DNA from: Patiria pectinifera
Taxonomy: Eukaryota; Echinodermata; Asteroidea; Valvatida; Asterinidae
Reading direction: 5' to 3'
DNA: 64,000 bases
NCBI GenBank assembly: GCA_029964075.1
Contig: CM057149.1
Coordinates: 11,418,465-11,482,464 of the forward strand
The notes under the pieces are model-generated. The model was not told the origin of the DNA. It did not search any database and was given only the letters and a program-made list of their open reading frames with translations. A program made the translations under genes and the position numbers. This document shows positions 43,129 through 53,306 of this stretch, one piece after another (positions within the stretch are counted from its first letter, which is position 1; the number at the start of each line of letters is the position of its first letter).

Positions 43129-45406
43129 TGTTACAACTGATAATGTAGTAACCCACGGATAATGTATCACTAACCGATAATGTAACAGAAATTGACCGAT
43201 AGTGTAGTAAATGTTACTACATTATCGGTTAATATAGGTTTTCCCGGCCAATTTCACCAAGTTTCCATTCAATTTAACGCCTGGCTCATTCGATTTAGAT
43301 TGAAATTGAAAGATCATGCAGATCGGCATTCGACAATCAAAAAGAATCATTCAATTTCACTATCCGAGCATTCTATCGCCTTTTAGCTTCACTCGTCCCT
43401 ATCAAAGATGCATTCATATTAAAAGTATCGGGTTGTTCATTCAATTTCGTCTAAACCATTAGTAAGGGGTTGATCGGGCATTCGTTTTCATTAATGGGCA
43501 AACATGTTTCACATTTTGTCAAACATCTTTTAAGACTTCATATCATACGTGTCCGTATTCCTTAGCGTAAATCATATTTGATGACTTCAAACCGTAAATT
43601 GACTTTCTTTCTTAAAGGGTATGTGCAATGAATTTTTCTCAGGAATTCTTTCTGCGCAACTCTGTGAAATGTAAGAAAACTACACATTTGACAACACTTT
43701 TTGGGTTTAATCTTATTGCAAATGTGCACTTCTTTAAGCATTTAAAGGTTTCCATGTTTTTCCGGACTAACGCTGTTACTGTGATGTCATCTCAGGAAGA
43801 CACTGTTCAGTTTAGGTTTTTTTCTTTCAAATTATTTATCCAAAATTTGCTAATTAAAAACATTTGTGGGAAAGGGATGGTCATTGGCTTACTGCCATGT
43901 ACTGACACATCATATAATCACCAAATAAAAGAAATTTATGACGGCAAAATATCCACAATTCTAGCAACTTTTTTTGCTGAAATAGCCTTGTAACATTGAT
44001 CATGCTCGGAATGCCATCACAGGTTTTGTAATGAATATGAAACTTTGCATTAACATAAAAACGGAGAAGGCACCAAAAACACCCCTCAAAATGGAAAATA
44101 TAACTTGCAAATAAGGTTAAATGTGACACAAAGATGTATTGCATTTAAAACTTTGCATGGGCCCAGGCGCGGTTCTAGAACCAATATTTTTGGGGGGCTA
44201 GCACGGTGGATCAAGATTTTTTTTCAGGGAGGCGTGCTGAAATGTTGACCGGTTATTTTTCCAGACACTTAGGCCTCCGAAAATCAATAGGTGGGGCTCA
44301 TGCCATATTTTCAATGGGGAGCGCCAATAAAATCCTAAAATCATTCACAATATATTAACTAATGCACCCTTGTCACGGCTATTTCTTCTTTAGGGGGAGA
44401 CCGTTCGCAATAATTCTTTTTGCTAATGCAATTTTTTTTTTTAAGGAATTTATTTTGGGGGGGCTAGACAAAATTTTAGAACCGCGCCTGCATGGGCCCT
44501 ATGAATATGGTAAGTGCTCGGTCAGACATACACAAGAAAACATTTAAGAAATAACGCAAGAGAAGTCATGTTCCTGACGGTACAACCATTTCCAAACATA
44601 TTACGTGTCCCGATGTCTTGCACGTCAAGAAATCGTCAACGTAAAAAAGCCCCTTGATCAAACATTTAAACAAGTAGAAAAGATCAACAGTGAAAAAGAA
44701 ATTATCTTAGTCCTTTTCAATTCATTACTTCGTTGCATGTTGTTTCCCTCATATCAGTTGATTTGTAACATTGTAAATTTTACAGTCATCAAGAGTTTTG
44801 GGGGTAAACGAACCTCGGAGAAAAATAGGAAAAAATATCGATTAAAAAATCTTACTAATTTAAATGACCAAACGATGAAAGCGATTGCCCATAAACGAAT
44901 AAGAAACGAAAAGCATGGTTATACGTTAATAGCGCACAGATGTTCGCTAATTTGAATGCGTCAACCGTCAAAAGGTTGCAAAGACTTAATTTAAGATTGC
45001 TACAAGTTAAGTCTTGAATGCACCAAAACGAAATAGGCTGCCCGAAAACGAAAACGAACATTCACAGCAAAATCTTGGCTGCCTAAAAATGAAATTGAAT
45101 GAACCTCAAATGAAAAAGAAACCGCAATTGGACCACATGTTCAAAACTCACGCGAAATTGAATGGCAAATAATGAAACTGATTAGAAAAATTCGGAAATT
45201 CGCCGGGAAAACCTATATTTGTTACATTATCGGTTAAGACCGATAATGTAACAACAATTTATCGACCGATAGTGTAGTACATTTTTACTACACTATCGGT
45301 CAATTTCTGTTACATTATCGGTTAGTGATATAGTATCGGTCAATTTGTGTGACATTATCGGTTAGTGATACATTATCCGTTGGTTACTACATTATCAGTT
45401 GTAACA
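43129..45406. mobile_element. 2278-bp TIR transposon-like element with iterated ATTATCGGT
   Basis: TGTTACAACTGATAATGTAG at the left end is mirrored by CTACATTATCAGTTGTAACA at the right. Perfect 5-bp AGTGT flanks both ends (43124-43128, 45407-45411). The termini carry repeated ATTATCGGTTA / TAACCGATAAT and ATAGTGTAGTA motifs, more copies on the right. Subterminal zones on both sides carry CATTCAATTTC motifs. The interior has a 121-codon plus frame (43628-43993) and a 116-codon frame (44605-44955), neither recognisable as transposase, so it is probably non-autonomous. A hAT-type MITE is nested inside. Confidence 0.85.
44164..44490. mobile_element. 327-bp hAT-like MITE
   Basis: Terminal inverted repeats CAGGCGCGGTTCTAGAACC and TTTTAGAACCGCGCCTG with an 8-bp direct repeat CATGGGCC on each side (44156-44163, 44491-44498). 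An 8-bp duplication and CAG-initial, CGGTTCTAG-type ends fit the hAT superfamily. Non-coding. Confidence 0.88.
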
Positions 45407-45411
45407 AGTGT

Positions 45412-45952
45412 CTATTAGCAAATTGGTTCAGGCGCTTGGATACAGAAGGATGATGAACAAAATGGTTTTTTCTCTCTGGGTAGCTACATAGGCCTATCGT
45501 ACGGTGGGAGATGGACATCTTTCAATTTGAAGTTGACTAGAAGTAGTGTAAAGTATCGAGCAAATTTAAAGCAAAATCTTAATTCCAGAAGACAATGTTG
45601 TACCTAAACTGCGACCCTTCCTTTACTTTGAAATTTCGGAAATACCCTAGTGGTGTAACCATGTGTTTAAGGTCAATGACCTGTAATACCTAACAATAAA
45701 CAAACAACTTCAGTGGTACTCGGAAAGTACTCGACTCAAACTCTGCAAATGTCTGGCTTATATCTGCAAACTCCAGTAATTAAGTGCCGCATGTATTTTT
45801 AAAAATAAAAAGTCCATTGTATAGACACGTAGTTCAAGATTAACAATCCACATTGAACAAGAGCTTTCGCTGACATGGAAACCATTACGTTCACCGTTCC
45901 GCGATGGAAGATACGTCAAAGATGACAGTGACTGCAATCAGCTAAATGCAAA
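45412..45952 (+). repeat. Distal upstream region of GPCR-8
   Basis: The first about 330 bp is unassigned. From about 45740 the array upstream blocks appear (AATGTCTGGCTTATATCTGC, TTACGTTCACCGTTCCGCG, GATGACAGTGACTGCAAT). They are interrupted at 45953 by an insertion. Confidence 0.5.
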
Positions 45953-46490
45953 TGTAGCGGTGAAGCCACACACTCAAAAGGTCGCCTCGTCGGCAGGCCT
46001 CGCCGGTTAATCAAAACACGGATGACAAAGATTCTATCTCCAAAATTTCTTCGTTCTTTATTGTTTAGTGGCGATGCAGTAAAATTAAGAACCCTGAAAT
46101 TACAATTAGTAAACAACTTAACGAGCTAAAGCATATTACACAATTTTGTGTTAATTAAAGTTTGCATTTTAAGAATTAGATTTCTAAAATAGTGTAGTAC
46201 AGATACATACCCCAGTATCCAGGTAAAAAAAGAGGATATTTCTTGATTGGATTACAGCACAGCTCAGTTCAAACCCAGTGATCCAGGCTCATCAAAAAGG
46301 CCTGAAACGTGCACGCAGCCCGACAATGAGAAAAGGCCTACATTGCGGTCTGCAGAATAGTCGAACTGACTAACGAGCTGGCAAATGTATACATTTGTGG
46401 CAAATGTATACATTTCGTAAAGCTGAAGAAATATGGGTCGCATAGAATAACAAAATTAGTATGGAGCGCCTCAATGGTTTTCGCTAATTC
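45953..46490. mobile_element. About 540-bp insertion beginning TGTAGCGGT
   Basis: It separates AGCTAAATGCAAA from CAAGGACTTTCCAGATA, which are contiguous in paralogs (AAATGCAAACAAGCACTTTCC at 51.22 kb). The left edge TGTAGCGGT matches the left edge of the LTR-like insert at 57431. The right edge near CCCCACA is approximate. The interior is not similar enough to prove the same family. Confidence 0.55.
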
Positions 46491-46517
46491 CCCACACAAA
46501 CAAGGACTTTCCAGATA

Positions 46518-47330
46518 AGGCCAAAAAAGTCTCCGGTTTCTGGTATGGAGCTTGCCCAAAAAGTGGTGCGGCGACGCGGCTTCTATTTTTTACCTGTTTT
46601 TTTTTTGCTTCAAATGTCGGCTGATGACTGCAAATGGTGCCTGACTAAAATTAGTGCAAATATATGGGAGTCCAGAGAGGCCACATAAAGCTTATTCTCG
46701 ATCATAACCCCATCTAAAATCACGTTAAAATTGTGCAGCAACAGGATTCCAGTCAAACCAGTGAGTTTGGTGGTTTTGAGACATCATCTTTTATTGAAAA
46801 AAAAAACTTTCTCATTTTGCCGACGCACATGGCTACGGCGACGCGCGCGCATACCAGAAACCGGAGACTTTATTTTTTGGCCTGAGACCGTGTCCGAAAC
46901 GGGCTTCAGAGCTACGGCTAGGTCTACTGTCAGCGCGTTCTCACGTATTTTCAATGGGTGTGGACCTAGACCTTGCTCTAGACAGTTGATTCGGATGCAG
47001 CCTTAGGCCAAGGACAAAAAGTCTCCAGCTTCTGGTCTGTGCGCGCATCGTCGTAGTCATGCGCGTCGGCAAAATTAAAACAGAATATCACAGTCAGATG
47101 ATGTGTCAAAACCGCCAAACTCACTGATTTGACTAGGATCCTGCTGCTGCATCATTTTAACGTGTTTTTAGATAGGGTTACGATCGATTGTAAGCTGGAT
47201 TTTAAGGGACCAAAGCGTCATCTGCAACATCAGCTGACATTTGAAGTAAAAAAGGGGGAAAAACTCGCGTCGCCCCACCTCCTTTTATTTGGGGCAAGCT
47301 CCATACCAGAACCGGAGACTTTTTTGGCCT
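46518..47330. mobile_element. 813-bp palindromic foldback element
   Basis: Nearly the entire element is two inverted arms of about 330-380 bp. The left arm starts AGGCCAAAAAAGTCTCCGG and the right arm ends CCGGAGACTTTTTTGGCCT. CTTCAAATGTC.GCTGATG, CACGTTAAAAT, CAGTGAGTTTGG and GACGCGCGCG-type segments are mirrored. GATA occurs directly on both sides (46514-46517, 47331-47334). Paralogous empty sites read CTTTCCAGATAATAAATCCTG (51.24, 60.12 kb). Solo-arm copies lie at 3075 and 6334. Non-coding; single strands would form a very stable hairpin. Confidence 0.88.
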
Positions 47331-47645
47331 GATAAAACCTGCTGGTTTTTCCACATGACAGGCAATGCAAGGAGTGAATTAACAACGCCGTGAGTTTAGA
47401 CTCGAACAGAAAATAACGAGCAAAACACACTGGGTGGTTTGAACCTTCATGCTCAACATGCAACTACATGTACTGTTAAAGAAGGGATTCTTTTAATGTC
47501 AACAAGTCTCTGTATCTCTATGTCAGTAGAATGTCGTAAAGATCTTATTTCCCAGGATGTCTTTTAATGAACTGAATTACTGATAAGACAGATTAACGAT
47601 CGTTCTGAATTGTGCCTGTATAAACTTCACGTACGTACAGCCATC
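47331..47645 (+). promoter_or_regulatory. Proximal upstream region of GPCR-8
   Basis: GACAGGCAATGCAAGGAGTG, GCTCAACATGCAACTAC, ATTACTGATAAGACAG (GATA-like), then CTGTATAAAC with TATAAA at 47619-47624, 22-27 bases before ATG, and CACGTACGTACAGCC. Confidence 0.5.
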
Positions 47646-48787
47646 ATGGGAGCAGGAATAACATCAGGTGAGTGCAGTGAACAGGATACTGTTAATATCA
47701 GTCAAGAGGCAGTTTCTTCGTGGCTACACACTCCCTTGGATGTCTGTTTTAAGGCCATCGTCGTACCTATCATCTGGGGCCTTGGTATCATCACTAACTT
47801 GACTTTTCTATTTGTCATTGTCCGCGTTCGCAAACTGAGATCAGATACCAACATATACCTGGCACACTTGTCACTTGCTGATCTTCTCTACTTGAGTCTG
47901 GGGTCCATATACGACATAAGGAGTTATACTGCATCTGTCGTGGCACGTCACCGTCCCTTTGCGAATTCTGCCCAGTGTGTCATTTTTTTACCGTGATAAA
48001 TACTGGCTACTTTGCATCCGTTGCTTTAGTTACCATGGTATCTTTCGAGAGGTTCCTCACGCTGTGCCATCCTATGAAACATCTCAAAATCCGCGGACGC
48101 AGACGCACCAATAGAATGATTGCAATCTGCTGGCTGGTGGGATTATTGTTTTCCGCTTCAACAGTTCCGAGAGTTTTTGTTCTCAACGTACTCTGTCTCC
48201 AATGGCCCGATGTCGACGCCTTTGTGGAGTACCCATCCAGCTATGCATACTGTGGTCCTGTGTCACCTTGGGTAAACTACTTCATTCCGCCCCTACTGAA
48301 TATTCCCTGGATTATGGCAATGGTAGCCAACGTTTTCATGTACGTAAGAATCTTACAAATGCTCAACAAACGCACCTCCAACAAAAACATTAAAGTAAGG
48401 AAAGATCATAATGCAACTCATATCCGAAATCAAGTGACAAAAATGCTGGTCGCTAACGGCACTGTGTTCTTCTTATGCAAGGCCCCATATCGCATCTTCA
48501 GCCTATCTGGATGGATCTGTCTTCTTGCTCAGATTCCTGATCCATTTTTAGTTGCATTAGGATCAGGAATCAGATGGATATCCTCTGTTCCCCAGTTCAT
48601 CCATGCAACGATTAATCCATTGATCCACGGTGCCGTGAACCCAGCGTACCGTTCTGCGATCAGAGTGGCGTTCAAGTGCAAAGGCCATGTCAGAAGGCAA
48701 AACGCATCTGTCTCTGTAGTGCGAGGACCAGAACAGAATAACACAACAGCCTTAGCCATTGACGAGGACATTGAAACAAGACTGTGA
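47646..48787 (+). pseudogene. GPCR-8: receptor with one-base deletion in a T run
   Basis: Start MGAGITSGEC at 47646. At about 47980-47990 (paralogs: GTCATTTTTTTCACCGTG) one base is missing, shifting the frame in TM3. The second half is open from 47975 in the next frame to ETRL at 48787. Further unusual changes: PIIWGLG in TM1, FLCKAPYR for FLCQAPYR in TM6 and, notably, NPLIH instead of NPLIY in TM7, with PQFIHATINP before it. Loss of the NPxxY tyrosine supports real relaxation, not just a sequencing slip in a homopolymer. Confidence 0.85.
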
Positions 48788-48877
48788 TCAATGAGGTCAG
48801 TTGAACATTCAATATGTGAATGCGAGCAAACTTTGTAAATACCATGATGTGCAAAACTAAATACCATGATGTACAAA

Positions 48878-49148
48878 GCTAAAAAAAAAATGCCTTCAGA
48901 AGGATGGAATTAACAGGTAGCAGGACATTGCCACCGTCATCCTTAGCTACCCATGAGCCAGCTAATACTCTGGGAGTCTACACATGGACAAAGACACAGA
49001 GGTAGACCAAAGACAACATACATCAATGCACTTAAGAGGGACACAGGGGAGGAAGAGACAAATGAGCTAGATGCATACATGAGGAATCGTGACGAATGGA
49101 GGAACCGGTCCAGGGCTCGGCTGTGGCCGACTTAGTAAGTGAGTGAGT
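48878..49148 (+). mobile_element. 5'-truncated LINE end behind GPCR-8
   Basis: Encodes MSQLILWESTHGQRHRG, RGRPKTTYINALKRDTG and ELDAYMRNRDEWRNRS, a C-terminal LINE ORF2 signature, then a (GTGA)n tail. GTACAAA on both sides (48871-48877, 49149-49155). This is the uninterrupted sister of 30410-30824. Confidence 0.8.
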
Positions 49149-49323
49149 GTACAAAACTAAAGGATTTTCAACCAAATGCATACTAAACTGGGTAGTACTT
49201 GGTCGATTTGGGTAAGAAGGAGGAATTATCATATTGAGATGTAGCCTACATATCAAAAGCGTTACTTGTAATTTCAATAGGTCTAAAGGTGAAAAAATGG
49301 TGCAATATTTGCTAAATATGTGC

Positions 49324-49462
49324 TTGGTCAGTTTAAAACAAGTACGTTTAAAACCAGATTGGGACCTGGACCTGGATAATGCCCCGAGCCGAAGGTGAGG
49401 GGCATTATCGGCGACCAGGCCCCAAGCTGGTTTTAAACGTACACTTGTTTAATACCGGCCAA
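49324..49462. mobile_element. Short TIR element behind GPCR-8 (139 bp)
   Basis: Inverted ends TTGGTCAGTTTAAAACAAG and CTTGTTTAATACCGGCCAA. The inner hairpin GATAATGCCCC / GGGGCATTATC is perfect here. Confidence 0.8.
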
Positions 49463-51429
49463 TCACATATTTATTCCAACATTTGGGTCAAAAAGTCAAA
49501 TCAAGTCAAAAATTATACATTTCCAACGATTTTGTTCAATAATTTTACTTCCTGTTTTTGAAAAAACCCTCTAGCTATAAAAATATGGACTCATTGGTAG
49601 TATTACACATGCCTAAGTGAAGATTGTGAACGTTCAACCAATATAGGGACCAGATTTCATAAGAGTAAAAAATTCATGGAAACCGAAAAGGTGTTTAAAA
49701 CTAGACATCCGTTTTTTTTATCAACCGTTTAAAACCACCCACATAACGGGCTCTCGACAAATATGAATGGGTACACTGTCTGAGGCATTCATGAATGTAT
49801 ATTTTAACGGATAATCTCGGTTCCTGTCATTTTACATAACATTTTGATGTAACTATTTTAGTAACAGGAACGGAATGTAGGTATGATTCAAAGCTTGTCA
49901 TGGTGGGCAGAATACAGAAAATGCGGAGGATTGCACCTTGTGCGTATCATCTTGCTGTCCATTTGTGTAGCTGCATGGGGTTCAATTTGTGGGGTCGCTT
50001 GGGGTCAATGCGTGCAGGGGGAACTCATTTTTAATAATGAAAATTTCATTTTTATCTTCCCGTAAATTACTGATTCCCAACACAATGACGGGGACAAGCC
50101 TCGAGCGCCCCCATGTTGACCCCGTGCCCCCAATAGTAATGCTCATACTATAAAGCAGGTTTGTTTTCCTTTACGACTGAGCACTAGTCTGCAACGCAGA
50201 GTTACCTGTGACAGCAATAACCTTAAGAACCACAGCGCAAGTCCTGGGCGGTTTTCATGTTCAAACCATATGGGACATAATATAACAAAGTCAAAAGAAA
50301 GCAAATAGGAACAAAGAAGGGAAAAGTACGTACTGGCCATCGGAAGTAAAATGTAAAATTATAGTATTATTTGTGTGTTCACCGGTTGTTCGCCGGCCGT
50401 TTTTTTTTAATGCAAACCAGGCTAACCGGTTTCATGTGTGGGGATATAAGTGTGCCGATTACAGAGGTTTGTCCCCTGTCCGCCCCCCTTGGAGCAGGCA
50501 ATGCGGCGAATTTAGATTGTCCATTGTTTATTTGTTCATTGTTCATTATTTCCACAGTGTCATATATATTGTAATTATAGTAATCAATACAAATATGTAA
50601 TTTATAGACAAATGGTGAAACTGTAGAGGAACCTACTAAGAAGAAAAGCTTGTAATCCTAGGCCCCTCATATACATTTAAAGTTGCTTTTAATACTCATA
50701 TGTATATTGGGTATATTTTTGTTTCCGCAGTATGCATTGCTACGAATCATTGCTGATCAACCATTGGCAAATTTCGGTGAAGGGTATGCATAAGTCAGAT
50801 CGTAATCGTTAGGCCCAATTTATCAAATGATACAGAGAAGTGCTGTATCACCCTTGCTGTCGAATTTTACCGGACACATAATATGACCACTCCTGTCTGC
50901 ATAATCTTATTATTTTTTGGGATTCTTTCATTTTACTTTAATAGCGTACAGGTTGATGAATTCGTGTCATCACCCACTGACGATTGACCATTTTACACTC
51001 CCACGACCAAACAAACAGATCAAATGTCTGGCTTATATCTGAGAACTACAGTAATAAAGTGCATGCCGAGTACAGACACGTAGTTCAATTTGAACCAACC
51101 ACTGATCATGATCAACAATCCAATTTTAATAAGCAAGAGCATTCGCTGACTTGGGAACGATTATGGTCACCGTTCCGCGATGGAACATACGTCAATCACG
51201 ACAGTGACTGCAATTAGATAAATGCAAACAAGCACTTTCCAGATAATAAATCCTGCTACAGGCTGCTCCATATGACACGATGCAAGGAGAGTACAACGCC
51301 TTGAATTTAGAATCGAACATAAAATATCTAGCAAACACACTAGGTGGCTCGAACCTTCATGCTCAACATGCAATTACTGTAAAAGAAGGATTTTTTTTAT
51401 AAATGTCAACAAGTCCATATACCAGAAGA
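49463..51429 (+). repeat. Array flank between GPCR-8 and GPCR-9
   Basis: Full block series: CAACATTTGGGTC, GAATGGGTACACTG, CTTGCTGTCCATTTGTGTAG, GCAATAACCTTAAG, CCGGTTTCATGTGTGGGGAT, CATCACCCACTGACG, CAAGCACTTTCCAGATAATA and ATGCTCAACATGCAATTAC. No gene; short frames are not conserved. Confidence 0.6.
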
Positions 51430-51529
51430 ATGTCGTAAAGATGTTCATGTTTTGATGAACTGGATTACTGATAAGATAGATTGATGATCTTTTCTTGAAA
51501 CTGTGCCTGGATAAACTACACGTATAGCC
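51430..51529 (+). promoter_or_regulatory. Proximal upstream block of GPCR-9
   Basis: GATTACTGATAAGATAGATT (GATA-like), GATCTTTTCTTGAAACTG. TATA position reads CCTGGATAAAC, that is, degraded. Leader TACACGTATAGCCATGG shared with GPCR-11. Confidence 0.45.
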
Positions 51530-52672
51530 ATGGGAGCAGGAATAACATCAGGTGAGTGCAGTGAACAGGATACTGTCAATATCAGTCAAGAGGCAGTTTC
51601 TTCGTGGCTACATACTGCTTTGGATGTCTCTATTTTGACCATCGTCGAACCTATCATCTGGTGCCTTGGTTTCATCACTAACTTGACTTTTCTAATTGTC
51701 ATTGTCCGCGTTCGCAAACTGAGATCAGATACCAACATATACTTGGCACATTTGTCAATTGCTGATCTTCTCTACTTGAGTCTGGGGTCCATATACGACA
51801 TAAGGAGTTACACTGCATCCGTCGTGGCATTTCACGATCCCTTCGTGAATTCTGCCCAGTGTGTCATTTTTTTCACCGTGATAAATACTGGTTACTTTGC
51901 ATCCATTGCTATAGTTACCATGGTATCTTTTGAGAGATTCCTCGCCCTGTGCCATCCCATGAAACATCTCAAAATCCGCGGACGAAGACGCACCCATAGA
52001 ATGATTGCAATCTGCTGGCTGGCAGGATTATTGTTTTCCACTTCAACAGTTCCGAGAGTTTTTGTTCTCAACGTACTCTGTCTCCAATGGCCCGATGTCG
52101 ACGCCTTTCTTGAATACCCATCCAGCTACGCATACTGTGGTCCTGTGTCACCTCGTGTAAACTACTTCATTCCGCCCCTACTGAATATTCCCTGGATTAT
52201 GGCAATGGTAGCTAACATTTTCATGTATGTAAGAATCTTACAAATGCTCAACAAACGCACCTCCGACCAAAATATTACAGTAAACACAGATCATGATGCA
52301 ACTCACATCCGAAATCATGTGGCAAAAATGCTGGTCGCTAACGGCACTGTGTTCTTCTTATGCCAGGCCCCATATCGCATCTTCAGCCTGTCTAAATGGA
52401 TCTGTCTTCTTGCTCAGATTCCTGACCCATTTCGGGCTGCATTAGGATCAGGAACCATATGGATATCCGTTGTTCCCCAGAACATCAATGCAATGATTAA
52501 TCCATTGATCTACGGTGCCGTGAACCCAGCGTACCGTTCTGCGATCAGAGTGGCGTTCAAGTGCAAAGGCCAAGCCAGAAGGCAAAATGCATCTCCTTCT
52601 GTAATGCGTGAACCAGAAAAGAATAACACAACATCCTTAGCCACAGACGAGGACATCGAAACTAGACTGTGA
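51530..52672 (+). CDS. GPCR-9: intact class A G-protein-coupled receptor
   Basis: 380 codons, one exon. Distinctive residues: ALDVSILTIVEPIIWCLGF at the start of TM1 (a Glu in VEP), NLTFLIVIV, LSIADLL, GYFASIAIV, WLAGLLFSTST in TM4, FLEYPSSYAYCGPVSPRV in loop 2 and FRAALGSGTIWISVVPQN in loop 3. ERF, FLCQAPYR, NPLIY and ETRL are retained. The Glu in the outer part of TM1 is absent from every other copy and may face the ligand or lipid. Upstream DNA pairs it with GPCR-11. Confidence 0.93.
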   Translation: MGAGITSGECSEQDTVNISQEAVSSWLHTALDVSILTIVEPIIWCLGFITNLTFLIVIVRVRKLRSDTNIYLAHLSIADLLYLSLGSIYDIRSYTASVVAFHDPFVNSAQCVIFFTVINTGYFASIAIVTMVSFERFLALCHPMKHLKIRGRRRTHRMIAICWLAGLLFSTSTVPRVFVLNVLCLQWPDVDAFLEYPSSYAYCGPVSPRVNYFIPPLLNIPWIMAMVANIFMYVRILQMLNKRTSDQNITVNTDHDATHIRNHVAKMLVANGTVFFLCQAPYRIFSLSKWICLLAQIPDPFRAALGSGTIWISVVPQNINAMINPLIYGAVNPAYRSAIRVAFKCKGQARRQNASPSVMREPEKNNTTSLATDEDIETRL

Positions 52673-52886
52673 TTTCTGACGTCATTTGAAAAATCAAAAT
52701 GTAAATGTGAGCAAACTTTGTAAATACCATGATGTGATTTTCAAGCACATGCCTACTAAACTGGGTAGCACTTGGTCCATTTGTGTAAGGAGGAGGAATT
52801 AACATTTTTACATGTAGCCTACAATTTAAATAGGCCTAAAGGTGAAAAAAAATAGTGCATTATTTGTTAAGGGATTAAATATGCGC

Positions 52887-53306
52887 TTGGCCAGTTTAAA
52901 AACAAGTACCTTTACAACTAGATGAGGACCTGGACCCGGATACTTGCTCAGGCTCCATTTCGAATTCACGAAGGGTCAAATTGCATATTTGCGACGCTCA
53001 AATTCGTCCACATGGTCCTTAATGAAAAAGAAATCACATCCGGTATGGAATGTATGCATTTCTATGAGACCGTTTTCGGAAAGCATTTACGTGCATTACC
53101 TAACTGCGGTCTTAAACAGCTGCAGCTGGATGTCTTTATCTAGGGTCATCATAAGTTACCCAAAATGCCATCCCCACTTCCTTCACAAGATTCTGTGAAG
53201 CTCATCAGCCCTTCACAGCGCACTATTTGCAGGGCGGGGGAAGGGGGGGGGGTACGAGCACCGCTCCAGGCTGGTTTTAAACGTATACTTGTTAAATACC
53301 GGCCAA
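52887..53306. mobile_element. Long TIR element behind GPCR-9 (420 bp)
   Basis: Same ends and interior as 36417-36837. A plus frame (52944-53198) reads through it but is interrupted in sister copies, so it is not regarded as a gene. Confidence 0.75.

Noticed and set aside
43628..43993. 121-codon frame in the 2.28-kb TIR element as a transposase
   Set aside because: No catalytic or DNA-binding motif recognisable, and the frame is short; kept only as an unrecognised frame.
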